Below are positions 54,145 to 62,750 of a DNA stretch of 64,000 nt, piece by piece (positions within the stretch are counted from its first letter, which is position 1; every line of letters begins with the position of its first letter). Location: positions 62,001-126,000 of the forward strand of contig JAIXWO010000013.1 of assembly GCA_027491235.1 (NCBI GenBank). Reading direction: 5' to 3'. Origin of the DNA: Sphingomonadales bacterium (GTDB taxonomy: Bacteria; Pseudomonadota; Alphaproteobacteria; Sphingomonadales; Sphingomonadaceae). Position numbers and translations under genes: made by a program. Below the pieces are notes generated by a model. The model saw only the letters and a program-made list of their open reading frames with translations, had not been told where the DNA came from and made no database searches.

Positions 54145-56998
54145 TGAGACGTGCCCCTTCTGCATCATAAAACACCATCGAGCTGACCTTTGCGACATGG
54201 GTCTTGCCCGGCATGGGAACGAAAATGTCCTGCCCCATCTTGCTATGCCCGCCTTCAACCAGCGCCATCGCGATCGACCGGCCGAGCGTTTCGCTCCAAT
54301 AGGATGAGGTCACATGGCCGATCATCTTCATCGGCACCGGCTGGTTGGGATCAGCGACAATCTGCGCGCCTTCTTCCAGCACTATGCTCGGATCATCGGT
54401 CAACAAGCCGACGAGTTGCTTGCGGCCCGGCGCAACAATGTCCGGACGTGCGAGCGAGCGCTTACCGACGAAATCGGCCTTCTTCTTGCCAACGGCCCAA
54501 TCGAGACCTGCATCGAACGGCGTCACCGTGCCATCCGTATCCTGCCCGACGATGATGAACCCCTTTTCGGCGCGCAGCACGTGCATCGTCTCTGTGCCAT
54601 AAGGCGTGATGTCATAGCGCGCGCCTTCAGCCATGATCCGTTCCCACAGGGTGCGGCCATATGCAGACGGCACGTTGATCTCGTACCCGAGTTCACCTGT
54701 GAAGCTTACCCGGAACAGGCGGGTCGGAATGCCGCAAATCGTGCCTTCGCGGATCGCCATGTGCGGGAAGGCCTCAGCCGACAGGTCAATGCCTTCGACG
54801 AGGGGTTCCAGAACTTTACGGGCATTCGGCCCCTGCAGCGCGATCACGGCATAGTGCTCGCTCGTGCTGGTCAGCCACAAATTCAGGTCCGGCCATTCGG
54901 TCTGGAGATAATCCTCCATCAGGTTGAGCACGCGCGCGGCACCGCCCGTTGTCGTGGTCAGATGGAACCTGTCCGGCGCAAGACGCGCGGACACGCCATC
55001 ATCGGTGATGAAGCCATCTTCCTTCAGCAACAGGCCATAGCGGCAGCGCCCCGGCTCCAGTGCCTTCCAGGGGTTGGTGTACATCCGGTTGAGGAATTCG
55101 GCGGCATCGGGGCCAACGACTTCGATCTTCCCCAGTGTCGACGCATCGAAAATGCCCACCGACGACCGGACCATGCGGCATTCACGATTGACCGCAGCCA
55201 GCATATCCTCACCGGCCTTCGGGAAGTAGCGGGCACGCCGCCACTGCGCGACCAGTTCAAAAACCGCGCCCTGTTCTTCGGCCCAGCTGTCGATGTTGGT
55301 TTTGCGGGTCGGCTGGAACAGTGCCCCCTTGGCATGGCCGGCCAGCGCACCAAAGGTTTGCGGCGTATAGGGCGGCCGGAAGGTCGTGAGCCCAATGTCC
55401 GTCACCGGCTTATTGAGCGCGGTGGACGCAATCTGCAGGCCGTTCAGGTTCGATGTCTTGCCCTGATCGGTCGCCATTCCGTTGGTCGTGTAGCGCTTGA
55501 TATGCTCAATCGACCGGAACCCTTCGCGCACGGCGAGCTTGATGTCCTTTGCCGTCACATCGTTCTGGAAATCGACAAAGGCTTTCAGGCGCGCTGGGTC
55601 CTTCGGCGTCGGCAGGACGTCTACGACGACACCTGCACCGAAATTCCAAGTTCCTGCACAGGCGCCCACACAGCGGACGTTTTCATTCGGCACATCCGGC
55701 ACGAACGCACCGAGGTCTTCGCGCCAGGCAAGGCTGCCCTTGCTGTGAGACCACAGATGCACCGTCGGCGTCCAACCGCCAGCCATCAGCAGCGCATCAC
55801 AGGTGATGTCTGACGCCGCTGTCCCATCATTGCGGGCAACGGTGATGCCCTTGACGCCAAGACGTCCACGCACACCGATCACGCTGTGACCAAGACGCAC
55901 CTCGATCCCCAAGGCATTGGCCTTGGCCAGCAAAGCCTCATCCACGATATCGCGCACATCGATGATGGCCGCGATGCCCACACCCGCCCCTGCGAGCGCA
56001 AAGGCGTCGTTCCAGCCGCTGTCGTGCGACGCCATCAAAGCGACCGACTGGCCGACCGCGACGCCATAGCGCAAAGCAAAGACCTTGGCGGCCGAGGCGA
56101 GCATAACACCGGGCGTGTCATTGCCATCAAAAACCAAGGGCCGCTCAATCGCGCCTTGGGCTAGGATGACCTCTGTCGCGCGTATGCGCCACAGCTTCTC
56201 GCGCGGGCCGTCCGGCATGCTTGCCAGATGGTCTGTCAGGCGCTCGACCGCACCGATAAAGTTGTCGTGGAAATAGCCAAAGGCCGTCGTGCGCGTCAGC
56301 ACCGTTACGTTGGGCGAGGCCGCAAGCGCCTTCAGACTGCGGTCCAGCCAAGGCCAAAGTGCGGGGTCTGAAAGGGCGCCGCCACCAAGCTCATCCTGCT
56401 CATCAATCAGGATGATCCGCTTGTTCGTGGCGGCCGCTTCCAATGCGGCATCGATGCCTGCCGGGCCCGCGCCGATGATCAGAACATCGCAATGTGCATA
56501 GGTCGCAGCATAATGATCAGGGTCGACCTCAGTTGGCGCCTGGCCAAGCCCAGCCATGCGCCGAATGGCGGGTTCGTAAAGCTTTTCCCAGAAGGAGCGC
56601 GGCCACATGAAGGTCTTGTTGTAAAAGCCCGCCGGAAAGAACATGCCCAGCCGGTCGTTGATCGCGCCAAAATCAAACTTCAGCGACGGCCAGCGGTTCT
56701 GGCTCGTCGCTTCCATGCCTTGGTAAAGATCGACATTTGTCGCCCGCAAATTGGGCGTGAACCGGCCCGGTCCGCGTGAGACGGAAATCAGTGCATTCGG
56801 CTCTTCACTTCCCGACCCGACAAGACCGCGCGGGCGGTGATATTTGAACGACCGGCCGAAAAGCTGGACACCGCTGGCGAGCAAGGCCGACGCCAAAGTA
56901 TCACCTTCAAAGCCCACAAAGCTGGACCCGTCAAAGCTGAATGTCACCTGCGCGGCGCGGTTGATCCGCCCGCCTGTTGGCAAACGATATCCCGTCAT
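54137..56998 (-). CDS. soxA: Sarcosine oxidase subunit alpha (second set)
   Basis: This 953-residue subunit has an N-terminal Fer2-like region (FSFDGSSFVGFEGDTLASALLASGVQLFGRSFKYHRPRG), FAD/NAD-binding DVLIIGAGPAGIDAALEAAATNKR (about 170-195), FRPPYTPQTFG and a C-terminal GcvT-like half with MRSSVGIFDASTLGKIEVVGPDA. It overlaps soxD by 4 bp and soxG by 8 bp. It is clearly paralogous to the alpha subunit at 46325 but diverged throughout. Confidence 0.95.
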   Translation of the reverse strand: MTGYRLPTGGRINRAAQVTFSFDGSSFVGFEGDTLASALLASGVQLFGRSFKYHRPRGLVGSGSEEPNALISVSRGPGRFTPNLRATNVDLYQGMEATSQNRWPSLKFDFGAINDRLGMFFPAGFYNKTFMWPRSFWEKLYEPAIRRMAGLGQAPTEVDPDHYAATYAHCDVLIIGAGPAGIDAALEAAATNKRIILIDEQDELGGGALSDPALWPWLDRSLKALAASPNVTVLTRTTAFGYFHDNFIGAVERLTDHLASMPDGPREKLWRIRATEVILAQGAIERPLVFDGNDTPGVMLASAAKVFALRYGVAVGQSVALMASHDSGWNDAFALAGAGVGIAAIIDVRDIVDEALLAKANALGIEVRLGHSVIGVRGRLGVKGITVARNDGTAASDITCDALLMAGGWTPTVHLWSHSKGSLAWREDLGAFVPDVPNENVRCVGACAGTWNFGAGVVVDVLPTPKDPARLKAFVDFQNDVTAKDIKLAVREGFRSIEHIKRYTTNGMATDQGKTSNLNGLQIASTALNKPVTDIGLTTFRPPYTPQTFGALAGHAKGALFQPTRKTNIDSWAEEQGAVFELVAQWRRARYFPKAGEDMLAAVNRECRMVRSSVGIFDASTLGKIEVVGPDAAEFLNRMYTNPWKALEPGRCRYGLLLKEDGFITDDGVSARLAPDRFHLTTTTGGAARVLNLMEDYLQTEWPDLNLWLTSTSEHYAVIALQGPNARKVLEPLVEGIDLSAEAFPHMAIREGTICGIPTRLFRVSFTGELGYEINVPSAYGRTLWERIMAEGARYDITPYGTETMHVLRAEKGFIIVGQDTDGTVTPFDAGLDWAVGKKKADFVGKRSLARPDIVAPGRKQLVGLLTDDPSIVLEEGAQIVADPNQPVPMKMIGHVTSSYWSETLGRSIAMALVEGGHSKMGQDIFVPMPGKTHVAKVSSMVFYDAEGARLNV

Positions 56999-57267
56999 TT
57001 GCGGGGCTCCCCTGCCTTGTAAGTTGTTTCAAATTTGTCGGTAACAGTATCACGTACTGCATTGAAAAAGCGTCCACATCCGTGAATGTGACGCCAACGT
57101 TCATGATGCCGCCCGCGCGGGTTGTTTCGGATAAAGAGGTAGGTCTCCCACTCCTCATCACTCAGTGCGGAAGGATCGAGCGGACGGGCGATATGCGCCT
57201 GACCAGCATAAGCGAACTCAAGCTCTGCGCGCTTTTCGTCGCAATAAGGGCAATGGATCAAAATCAT
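56995..57267 (-). CDS. soxD: Sarcosine oxidase subunit delta (second set)
   Basis: This 90-residue protein has CPYC near the N-terminus and HIHGC (His-x3-Cys) later, the zinc ligands of the delta subunit. It lies 1 bp from soxB and overlaps soxA by 4 bp. Confidence 0.94.
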   Translation of the reverse strand: MILIHCPYCDEKRAELEFAYAGQAHIARPLDPSALSDEEWETYLFIRNNPRGRHHERWRHIHGCGRFFNAVRDTVTDKFETTYKAGEPRK

Positions 57268-57268
57268 A

Positions 57269-58522
57269 TCAGTGCGCCACCGCTGCTGCTGCTGCTTCGT
57301 CGATCAACCGGCCGTTGCGGAACCTGTCGAGATTGAAGGGGGCGTTGATGCGGTGTGGCTCATCCTTCGCCATGGTATAGGCAAGAAGATCACCTGCGCC
57401 CGGCGTCGCTTTGAAGCCGCCTGTCCCCCAGCCGCAGTTCACATAGAGCCCCTGCACCGGCGTTTTGCCGAGAATGGGGGAACGGTCTGGCGTCACATCG
57501 ACGATACCGCCCCAAGTCCGCAGCATCCGCATCCGGCGGAAGATCGGGAAAATCTCACAGATCGCCGCCAGCGTGTGCTCCACAATGTGGAGCGCGCCCC
57601 GCTGAGAATAACTGACATATTGGTCGGTCCCTGCCCCGATGACGAGTTCCCCCTTGTCCGACTGGCTCATATAGGCGTGGACGGTGTTCGACATGACAAC
57701 ACACGGGAATACGGGCTTGATCGGTTCAGACACCAAAGCCTGCAACGGGTAGCTTTCCAGCGGGAAGTCCAGCCCTGCCATCTGCATGATGACCGAGGTG
57801 TTCCCCGCGGCTGACACGCCGACGCGCTTTGAGGCAATATAGCCGCGTGTCGTCTCAACACCTTCAATAGCGCCGTCTGCGCCGCGCCGGATGCCCGTTA
57901 CAGCGCAATTCTGGATGATATCGACGCCAAGGGCGGCCGCCGCGCGGGCATAGCCCCACGCGACAGTATCATGCCGCGCCGTGCCGCCCCGCCGCTGCAG
58001 GGCTGCGCCCAGCACGGGATGGCGGGCATCGGATGAGATGTTAAGCGGCGGGCAATAGGCCTTGGCCTCTTCCGGCGTCAGCCATTCATTATCGACGCCA
58101 TTCAGCCGGTTGGCATGGATGTGCCGCTTAAAGCTCTGCACGTCGTGCACATTGTGCGCGAGCATCATCACACCGCGCTTGGAATACATGGTGTTGTAGT
58201 TGAGCTCTTGGCTCAGCCCATCCCAAAGCTTGACCGCGTGATCATACAGATGCGCGCTTTCATCATAGAGATAATTGGACCGGATGATCGTGGTGTTGCG
58301 GCCCGTATTGCCGCCGCCGATCCAGCCCTTTTCAATGACAGCAACATTGGTAATGCCATATTTTTTGGCGAGGTAATACGCCGCACCAAGGCCGTGGCCG
58401 CCACCGCCGACGATGATCGCATCATAAGCTGGCTTGGGTGCCGCATCCGGCCATTGTTCGGGCCAGCTCTGATGGCCGCCCAGCGCCTTTATAAAAAGGC
58501 TCAGCGCACTAAAACGGGTCAT
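57269..58522 (-). CDS. soxB: Sarcosine oxidase subunit beta (second set)
   Basis: This 417-residue flavoprotein has AIIVGGGGHGLGAAYYLAKKYG, WIGGGNTGRNTTIIRSNYLYDES and GWGTGGFKATPGAGDLLA, as in SoxB. It starts in ATGA overlap with the cupin gene. It should form the catalytic subunit for oxidation of sarcosine to glycine with formation of 5,10-methylene-tetrahydrofolate by the complex. Confidence 0.95.
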   Translation of the reverse strand: MTRFSALSLFIKALGGHQSWPEQWPDAAPKPAYDAIIVGGGGHGLGAAYYLAKKYGITNVAVIEKGWIGGGNTGRNTTIIRSNYLYDESAHLYDHAVKLWDGLSQELNYNTMYSKRGVMMLAHNVHDVQSFKRHIHANRLNGVDNEWLTPEEAKAYCPPLNISSDARHPVLGAALQRRGGTARHDTVAWGYARAAAALGVDIIQNCAVTGIRRGADGAIEGVETTRGYIASKRVGVSAAGNTSVIMQMAGLDFPLESYPLQALVSEPIKPVFPCVVMSNTVHAYMSQSDKGELVIGAGTDQYVSYSQRGALHIVEHTLAAICEIFPIFRRMRMLRTWGGIVDVTPDRSPILGKTPVQGLYVNCGWGTGGFKATPGAGDLLAYTMAKDEPHRINAPFNLDRFRNGRLIDEAAAAAVAH

Positions 58523-58842
58523 GAATGTCCCTCAACAAAAGGCGTGTAGGTGATCAGCATCGTGCAGCCCTGCTTGCTACCCGCGCGGTGCATCGCACCG
58601 GGCATCCGCAGCACAAAGTCACCGGGGCCGTAACTTGCGTCATCGTCAAAGAAATCACCTTCAAGTACATAAATTTGTTCAATTTCTTCATGGGCGTGCA
58701 ATTCGCCCAAGGGGCTTGCTTCAATCTTCAGCAGCATCGTCCGATAACCACGGGGGTCATCGATGAGCGAGCGGATTTCAGCGTCCGGCTCTATACCCCC
58801 AGCGTCAATTTTTACGGATCCGGATTGCGGCAACCCCGTCAT
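58519..58842 (-). CDS. Single-domain cupin protein
   Basis: This 107-residue protein has the two cupin motifs: HAHEEIEQIYVLEGDFF and PGAMHRAGS, with likely metal ligands His-x-His and Glu in the first and His in the second. It resembles ChrR-type or small storage-free cupins. It is embedded between the Rieske oxygenase and soxB with 4-bp overlaps on both sides, so it likely serves the demethylation pathway, perhaps as a metal-dependent accessory enzyme; the reaction is unknown. Confidence 0.87.
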   Translation of the reverse strand: MTGLPQSGSVKIDAGGIEPDAEIRSLIDDPRGYRTMLLKIEASPLGELHAHEEIEQIYVLEGDFFDDDASYGPGDFVLRMPGAMHRAGSKQGCTMLITYTPFVEGHS

Positions 58843-60089
58843 GCGCGGTCCTTCGCCAAGGCTGCTTTGGCGCGGTCGACATAGAAGTCCTTAAAGTCCT
58901 CAACCAGCTTTTCCTCAACCGCATAGGGACCCTGCTGATAGCCGTCGGTCGAAATGCCCTGATGGTTGAGCATCGAGAAATGGCCGTCCTGCGTGTTGGT
59001 TGCCCGCCAAAGGGCCGCGAGGTGATCAGGATCATAGTCCACGCCTTCCACCGCATCTTCATGCACGAGCCAGCTTGTCCGCAGCAGCGTCTTGCCTGCC
59101 GCGACCGGCGTCAGCGAGAAGGTCACCACGTGATCACAGCAGAAGTGATGCCAGCTATTGGGCTGTGTCCAGACCGATAGGCTTGATGTTTCGGGTTCCG
59201 TAAACGGGCCAATCAGCTTCTTAGAGGCCAGCTTGCCGTCAATCGACTGTGTCACTGCCCCATTGGCGAGCGGAAGCCGCGCCACACGGTGCCACCAGCC
59301 GTCCGGAAACTCTATGAGGTCACGGAAGATGCCCATGGCCTTCCACTGGTCGCGCTTGGCATCCACCATCGCGTCAAAGGCACTGTCGTCAACAACATCA
59401 GCCTCGCCATCTTCGGGCAAACCCTTGCCGAAGCCATAGGTGCCTAGAACGCTGATCAGTTCAGGATGCCCCGCGTCGCAATGATAGCACTCGCGGTTGT
59501 TTTCCATCACCAACTTCCAGTTGGCGTCCTCAAGGTAATTGTCCTGCACCGCGACCTTGCAGCGTTCCAGATCATAGACTGCAATCTGGTCAACAATGTC
59601 GGCCTTCACCCGATCAATCGCCGGCGGATTGTCATCCATGCAGATGAAGATGAGTCCACTGACATTTTCGAGCGCAACCGGCGCGAGACCGTGTTCCTTC
59701 TTGTCGAAATCCTCCGCCATACTGCGCGCAGCGATGAGGGCGCCATCAAGGCCATAGGTCCACTGGTGGTAGGGGCATGTCAGGCGCGGCGCGCGGCCCC
59801 GTTGCTCCTGACAGATCCGCGCTCCACGATGCCGGCAAGAATTCCAAAACGCCCGCACTTCATTGTCGCGTCCACGGATGATGATGATGGAGTTATGCGC
59901 CACTTCGAACACGAAATAGTCGCCCGGATTCTTCACATGCGCGACGGTGCAGGCGTAGAGCCAGACCGATTTCAGCATGACCTGCGTGTCAAACTGAAAG
60001 GCCTCCTCGCTCACATACAGGTCGCGCGGCAGGCTCAGGCCCTTGCGGTCCGAAGCGAGAAGTTGGGCAATGGGTTCGAAGCGGGACAT
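58839..60089 (-). CDS. Rieske oxygenase of the GbcA type (glycine-betaine-like demethylase)
   Basis: This 416-residue oxygenase has Cys85-x-His87-x17-Cys105-x-x-His108 and a catalytic segment ENNRECYHCDAGHPEL, the pattern of GbcA and stachydrine demethylase. Its neighbours, a dimethylglycine-dehydrogenase-like protein, sarcosine oxidase and a BetP-like carrier, favour glycine betaine as substrate, giving dimethylglycine and formaldehyde. The usual GbcB-type reductase is missing from the window. It lies 4 bp after the dehydrogenase gene. Confidence 0.93.
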   Translation of the reverse strand: MSRFEPIAQLLASDRKGLSLPRDLYVSEEAFQFDTQVMLKSVWLYACTVAHVKNPGDYFVFEVAHNSIIIIRGRDNEVRAFWNSCRHRGARICQEQRGRAPRLTCPYHQWTYGLDGALIAARSMAEDFDKKEHGLAPVALENVSGLIFICMDDNPPAIDRVKADIVDQIAVYDLERCKVAVQDNYLEDANWKLVMENNRECYHCDAGHPELISVLGTYGFGKGLPEDGEADVVDDSAFDAMVDAKRDQWKAMGIFRDLIEFPDGWWHRVARLPLANGAVTQSIDGKLASKKLIGPFTEPETSSLSVWTQPNSWHHFCCDHVVTFSLTPVAAGKTLLRTSWLVHEDAVEGVDYDPDHLAALWRATNTQDGHFSMLNHQGISTDGYQQGPYAVEEKLVEDFKDFYVDRAKAALAKDRA

Positions 60090-60093
60090 GGTC

Positions 60094-62601
60094 TTAGCTC
60101 CTTAACGCGTTGTTTTCCGGATCATATGGCGAATCCTCGATCAGCGTCGCTTTGTGAAGCTTGCCGAGGATGGCGATTTCAAACTCCGCACCGGCCACAG
60201 CAAGGTCCGGCCGGATCATCGCCAGCGCAAGGCTCTTGCCGACGCGCCAGCCATAGCCACCAGATGTCGCACGCCCAACGATTTCGCCATCCTTGTAGAT
60301 GGCTTCAGACCCGCGGGCGTCGGCATCGGTCACGCCGTGGACTTCCATCGTCACAAGCGAGTTGGAAAGACCCTTATCCTTCCAGGCCAGCAGCGCATCC
60401 TTACCGAAGAAGCCCGGCTTTTTAAGGCTGATGAAGCGGTCGAGCCCGCTTTCATAGGCCGCATATTCAACCGACAATTCACGTGGGATCAGCTTATAGC
60501 TCTTTTCCAGCGCCATCAGCGTCATCGCGCGGATGCCGAACGGTTTGATGTCAAATTCGGCGCCAGCCTCCATCAGCAGATCAAAGATGTAATTCTGCAT
60601 CTCGATCGGGTGATGGATTTCCCAGCCCAGCTCTCCGATAAAGTTCACGCGCAGTGCATCCACCTGCGCCAAGCCGACGCTGATCTTCTGACCGGTGAGC
60701 CATGGGAAGGCCGCGTTGGACAAGTCCGCGTCGGTCAGCTTTTGCAGCACGTCCCGCGCGCGCGGCCCTGCGAGAACCAGAACACCCATGGACGTTGTCA
60801 GACGCTCAAACGAGACAGACCCATCGCGCGGCATCGCCTTTTTGAGATAGTCGTGATCGTGGCGCTCATAAGCGCCTGCCGAGACGAGGTAATAACGCTG
60901 CGGCGCGACCTTGTAGACGGTGAACTCACTGCGTACGCCGCCCTTGGACGTCAGCAGATAGGACAACGAAACACGCCCCTGCTTCTTGGGCACCGCGTTG
61001 GTCAACAACTGGTCGAGCCAAGCTTCGGCTCCAGGCCCTGAGATTTCGCACTTGGCGAAGGCGCTCATGTCCTGAATGCCAACCTTCTCATGAACATGGC
61101 GACATTCATTGCCAACGTGTTCGAAATAGTTCGACCGGCGGAACGACCATTTTTCCCGCACCGCTTCCCCGGCAACGACCGGGTGATTGTGGTTCAGCAG
61201 CACATCTGGTTTATCGAGATCAGCGTCCGTCAGGGCGTAGCCCGCAGGCGCGAACCAGTTCGGGCGTTCCCAGCCGTAGACCGAACCGAACACAGCGCCG
61301 AGCGCCTTCATCCGGTCATAGCATGGCGTACGGCGCAGCGCGCGGCCAGCTTCACGCTCTTCATCCGGATAATGAACGGTGAACACCTTGGCATAGGCTT
61401 CCTCATTCTTTTCGATGAGGAAGCCGCGGCCTGCATAGTCGCCGAAGCGCCGGGGATCGACGCCCATCATGTCGATGGTCGGTTCGCCATCGACGATCCA
61501 GTGCGCGAGCTGCCAGCCAGCACCGCCGGCCGCCGTCACGCCAAAGCTATGGCCTTCATTGAGCCAGAAATTCTTGAGGCCCCATGCCGGTCCGACAATC
61601 GGCGAGCCATCAGGCGTATAGGCGATGGCGCCGTTATAGACCTTCTTGATACCCACTTCGCCAAAAGCGGGGACGCGTTCCATGGCGGCCATAATGTAAG
61701 GCTCTAGCCGCTCCAGCGCGTCGGGGAAGAGTTCATATTCACTGTTGGCGGCAGGCCCATCAACATAGCAGGCCGGCGCACCGACTTCATATGGCCCGAG
61801 CAGAAGGCCACCGGCCTCCTCGCGCATGTAATAGCTGGCGTCGGATTCGCGCAGGACGCCCATTTCGGGCAGGCCCTGCTTCTTGCGCTCCATGATCGCT
61901 GGATGCTGCTCGGTCACGATATACTGGTGCTCAACCGGGATAACCGGGATGTCGAGCCCGACCATCGCGCCTGTCTGACGCGCGAAGTTGCCCGAACAGG
62001 AAATGACATGCTCGCAAGTGATGTCGCCCTGATCGGTCGAGATCAGCCATTCGCCATTGGGCTGCTGCGTGATCGCCGTCACCGTCGTGTTGCGGTAAAT
62101 GGTGGCGCCACGCTGGCGCGCACCCTTTGCCAGCGCCTGTGTCAGATCTGCGGGCTGAATATAGCCATCTTCAGGATGCTGGATCGCGCCGATCACGCCC
62201 TCAGTGTTACAGAGCGGCCAGATTTCCTTCACCTGCTCCGGCGTCAGGAAGTTCACATCGACGCCGATGGTGCGGGCAACGCCTGCATAGTACTGATATT
62301 CGTCCATCCGGTCCTGCGTCGTCGCGAGCCGGATGTTGGTCACCTGCGAAAAGCCGACGTTCAGCTCTGTCTCCGCCTCAAGGCTCGGGTAAAGCCCGAC
62401 TGAATACTGATGTAGCTTGCCGACCGAATAGCTGAGGTTGAACAGCGGCAGCAGACCGGCGGCATGCCAGGTCGACCCGGATGTCAGTTCTTTGCGTTCC
62501 AGAAGGACGACATCGGTCCAGCCCAGTTTTGCAAGGTGATAAAGCGTGCTGACGCCCACCACGCCACCGCCAATGACCACTGCACGCGCTGTCGATTTCA
62601 T
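60094..62601 (-). CDS. Dimethylglycine dehydrogenase-like FAD/GcvT fusion protein
   Basis: This 835-residue protein fuses an N-terminal DAO-fold FAD domain (AVVIGGGVVGVSTLYHLAKLG, ELTSGSTWHAAGLLP with the expected flavin-attachment His region) to a C-terminal GcvT-like tetrahydrofolate domain (about 430-830, with ECRHVHEKVGIQDMSAFAKCEISGP and GELGWEIHHP). This is the layout of dimethylglycine and sarcosine dehydrogenases. I use the ATG at 62601; the in-frame ATG at 62688 lacks support and would cover the promoter. It is the first gene of the operon and fits conversion of dimethylglycine to sarcosine. Confidence 0.92.
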   Translation of the reverse strand: MKSTARAVVIGGGVVGVSTLYHLAKLGWTDVVLLERKELTSGSTWHAAGLLPLFNLSYSVGKLHQYSVGLYPSLEAETELNVGFSQVTNIRLATTQDRMDEYQYYAGVARTIGVDVNFLTPEQVKEIWPLCNTEGVIGAIQHPEDGYIQPADLTQALAKGARQRGATIYRNTTVTAITQQPNGEWLISTDQGDITCEHVISCSGNFARQTGAMVGLDIPVIPVEHQYIVTEQHPAIMERKKQGLPEMGVLRESDASYYMREEAGGLLLGPYEVGAPACYVDGPAANSEYELFPDALERLEPYIMAAMERVPAFGEVGIKKVYNGAIAYTPDGSPIVGPAWGLKNFWLNEGHSFGVTAAGGAGWQLAHWIVDGEPTIDMMGVDPRRFGDYAGRGFLIEKNEEAYAKVFTVHYPDEEREAGRALRRTPCYDRMKALGAVFGSVYGWERPNWFAPAGYALTDADLDKPDVLLNHNHPVVAGEAVREKWSFRRSNYFEHVGNECRHVHEKVGIQDMSAFAKCEISGPGAEAWLDQLLTNAVPKKQGRVSLSYLLTSKGGVRSEFTVYKVAPQRYYLVSAGAYERHDHDYLKKAMPRDGSVSFERLTTSMGVLVLAGPRARDVLQKLTDADLSNAAFPWLTGQKISVGLAQVDALRVNFIGELGWEIHHPIEMQNYIFDLLMEAGAEFDIKPFGIRAMTLMALEKSYKLIPRELSVEYAAYESGLDRFISLKKPGFFGKDALLAWKDKGLSNSLVTMEVHGVTDADARGSEAIYKDGEIVGRATSGGYGWRVGKSLALAMIRPDLAVAGAEFEIAILGKLHKATLIEDSPYDPENNALRS

Positions 62602-62697
62602 ACGTTTTAACCTGACAAAAAGAGAACCGAGAATGGCTCGGATCGCTATGTCAGCAAAAGGGTCACCGCAACCGGCGCGGCATCTCAATCACTCTTC

Positions 62698-62712
62698 ATT
62701 AGCCATTCTAAT
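62698..62712. promoter_or_regulatory. LysR box upstream of the region 3 operon (ATTA-N7-TAAT)
   Basis: ATTA (62698-62701), GCCATTC, TAAT (62709-62712) is a T-N11-A type box, extended to CATTAG/CTAATG, 97 bp upstream of the operon's first ATG. It has the same half-sites and spacing as the box at 51958. The 149-bp gap 62602-62750 contains no gene and I see no terminator for the transketolase-like gene. Confidence 0.58.
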
Positions 62713-62750
62713 GTAAAATATCAGTTGAATGAGACGCCTAGTCGCCGGGC

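Noticed and set aside
54314-55813. Open frame of 499 codons on the plus strand, opposite soxA
   Set aside because: Antisense to a full-length sarcosine oxidase alpha subunit; no domain, no RBS, and high-GC genes often have such open antisense frames.
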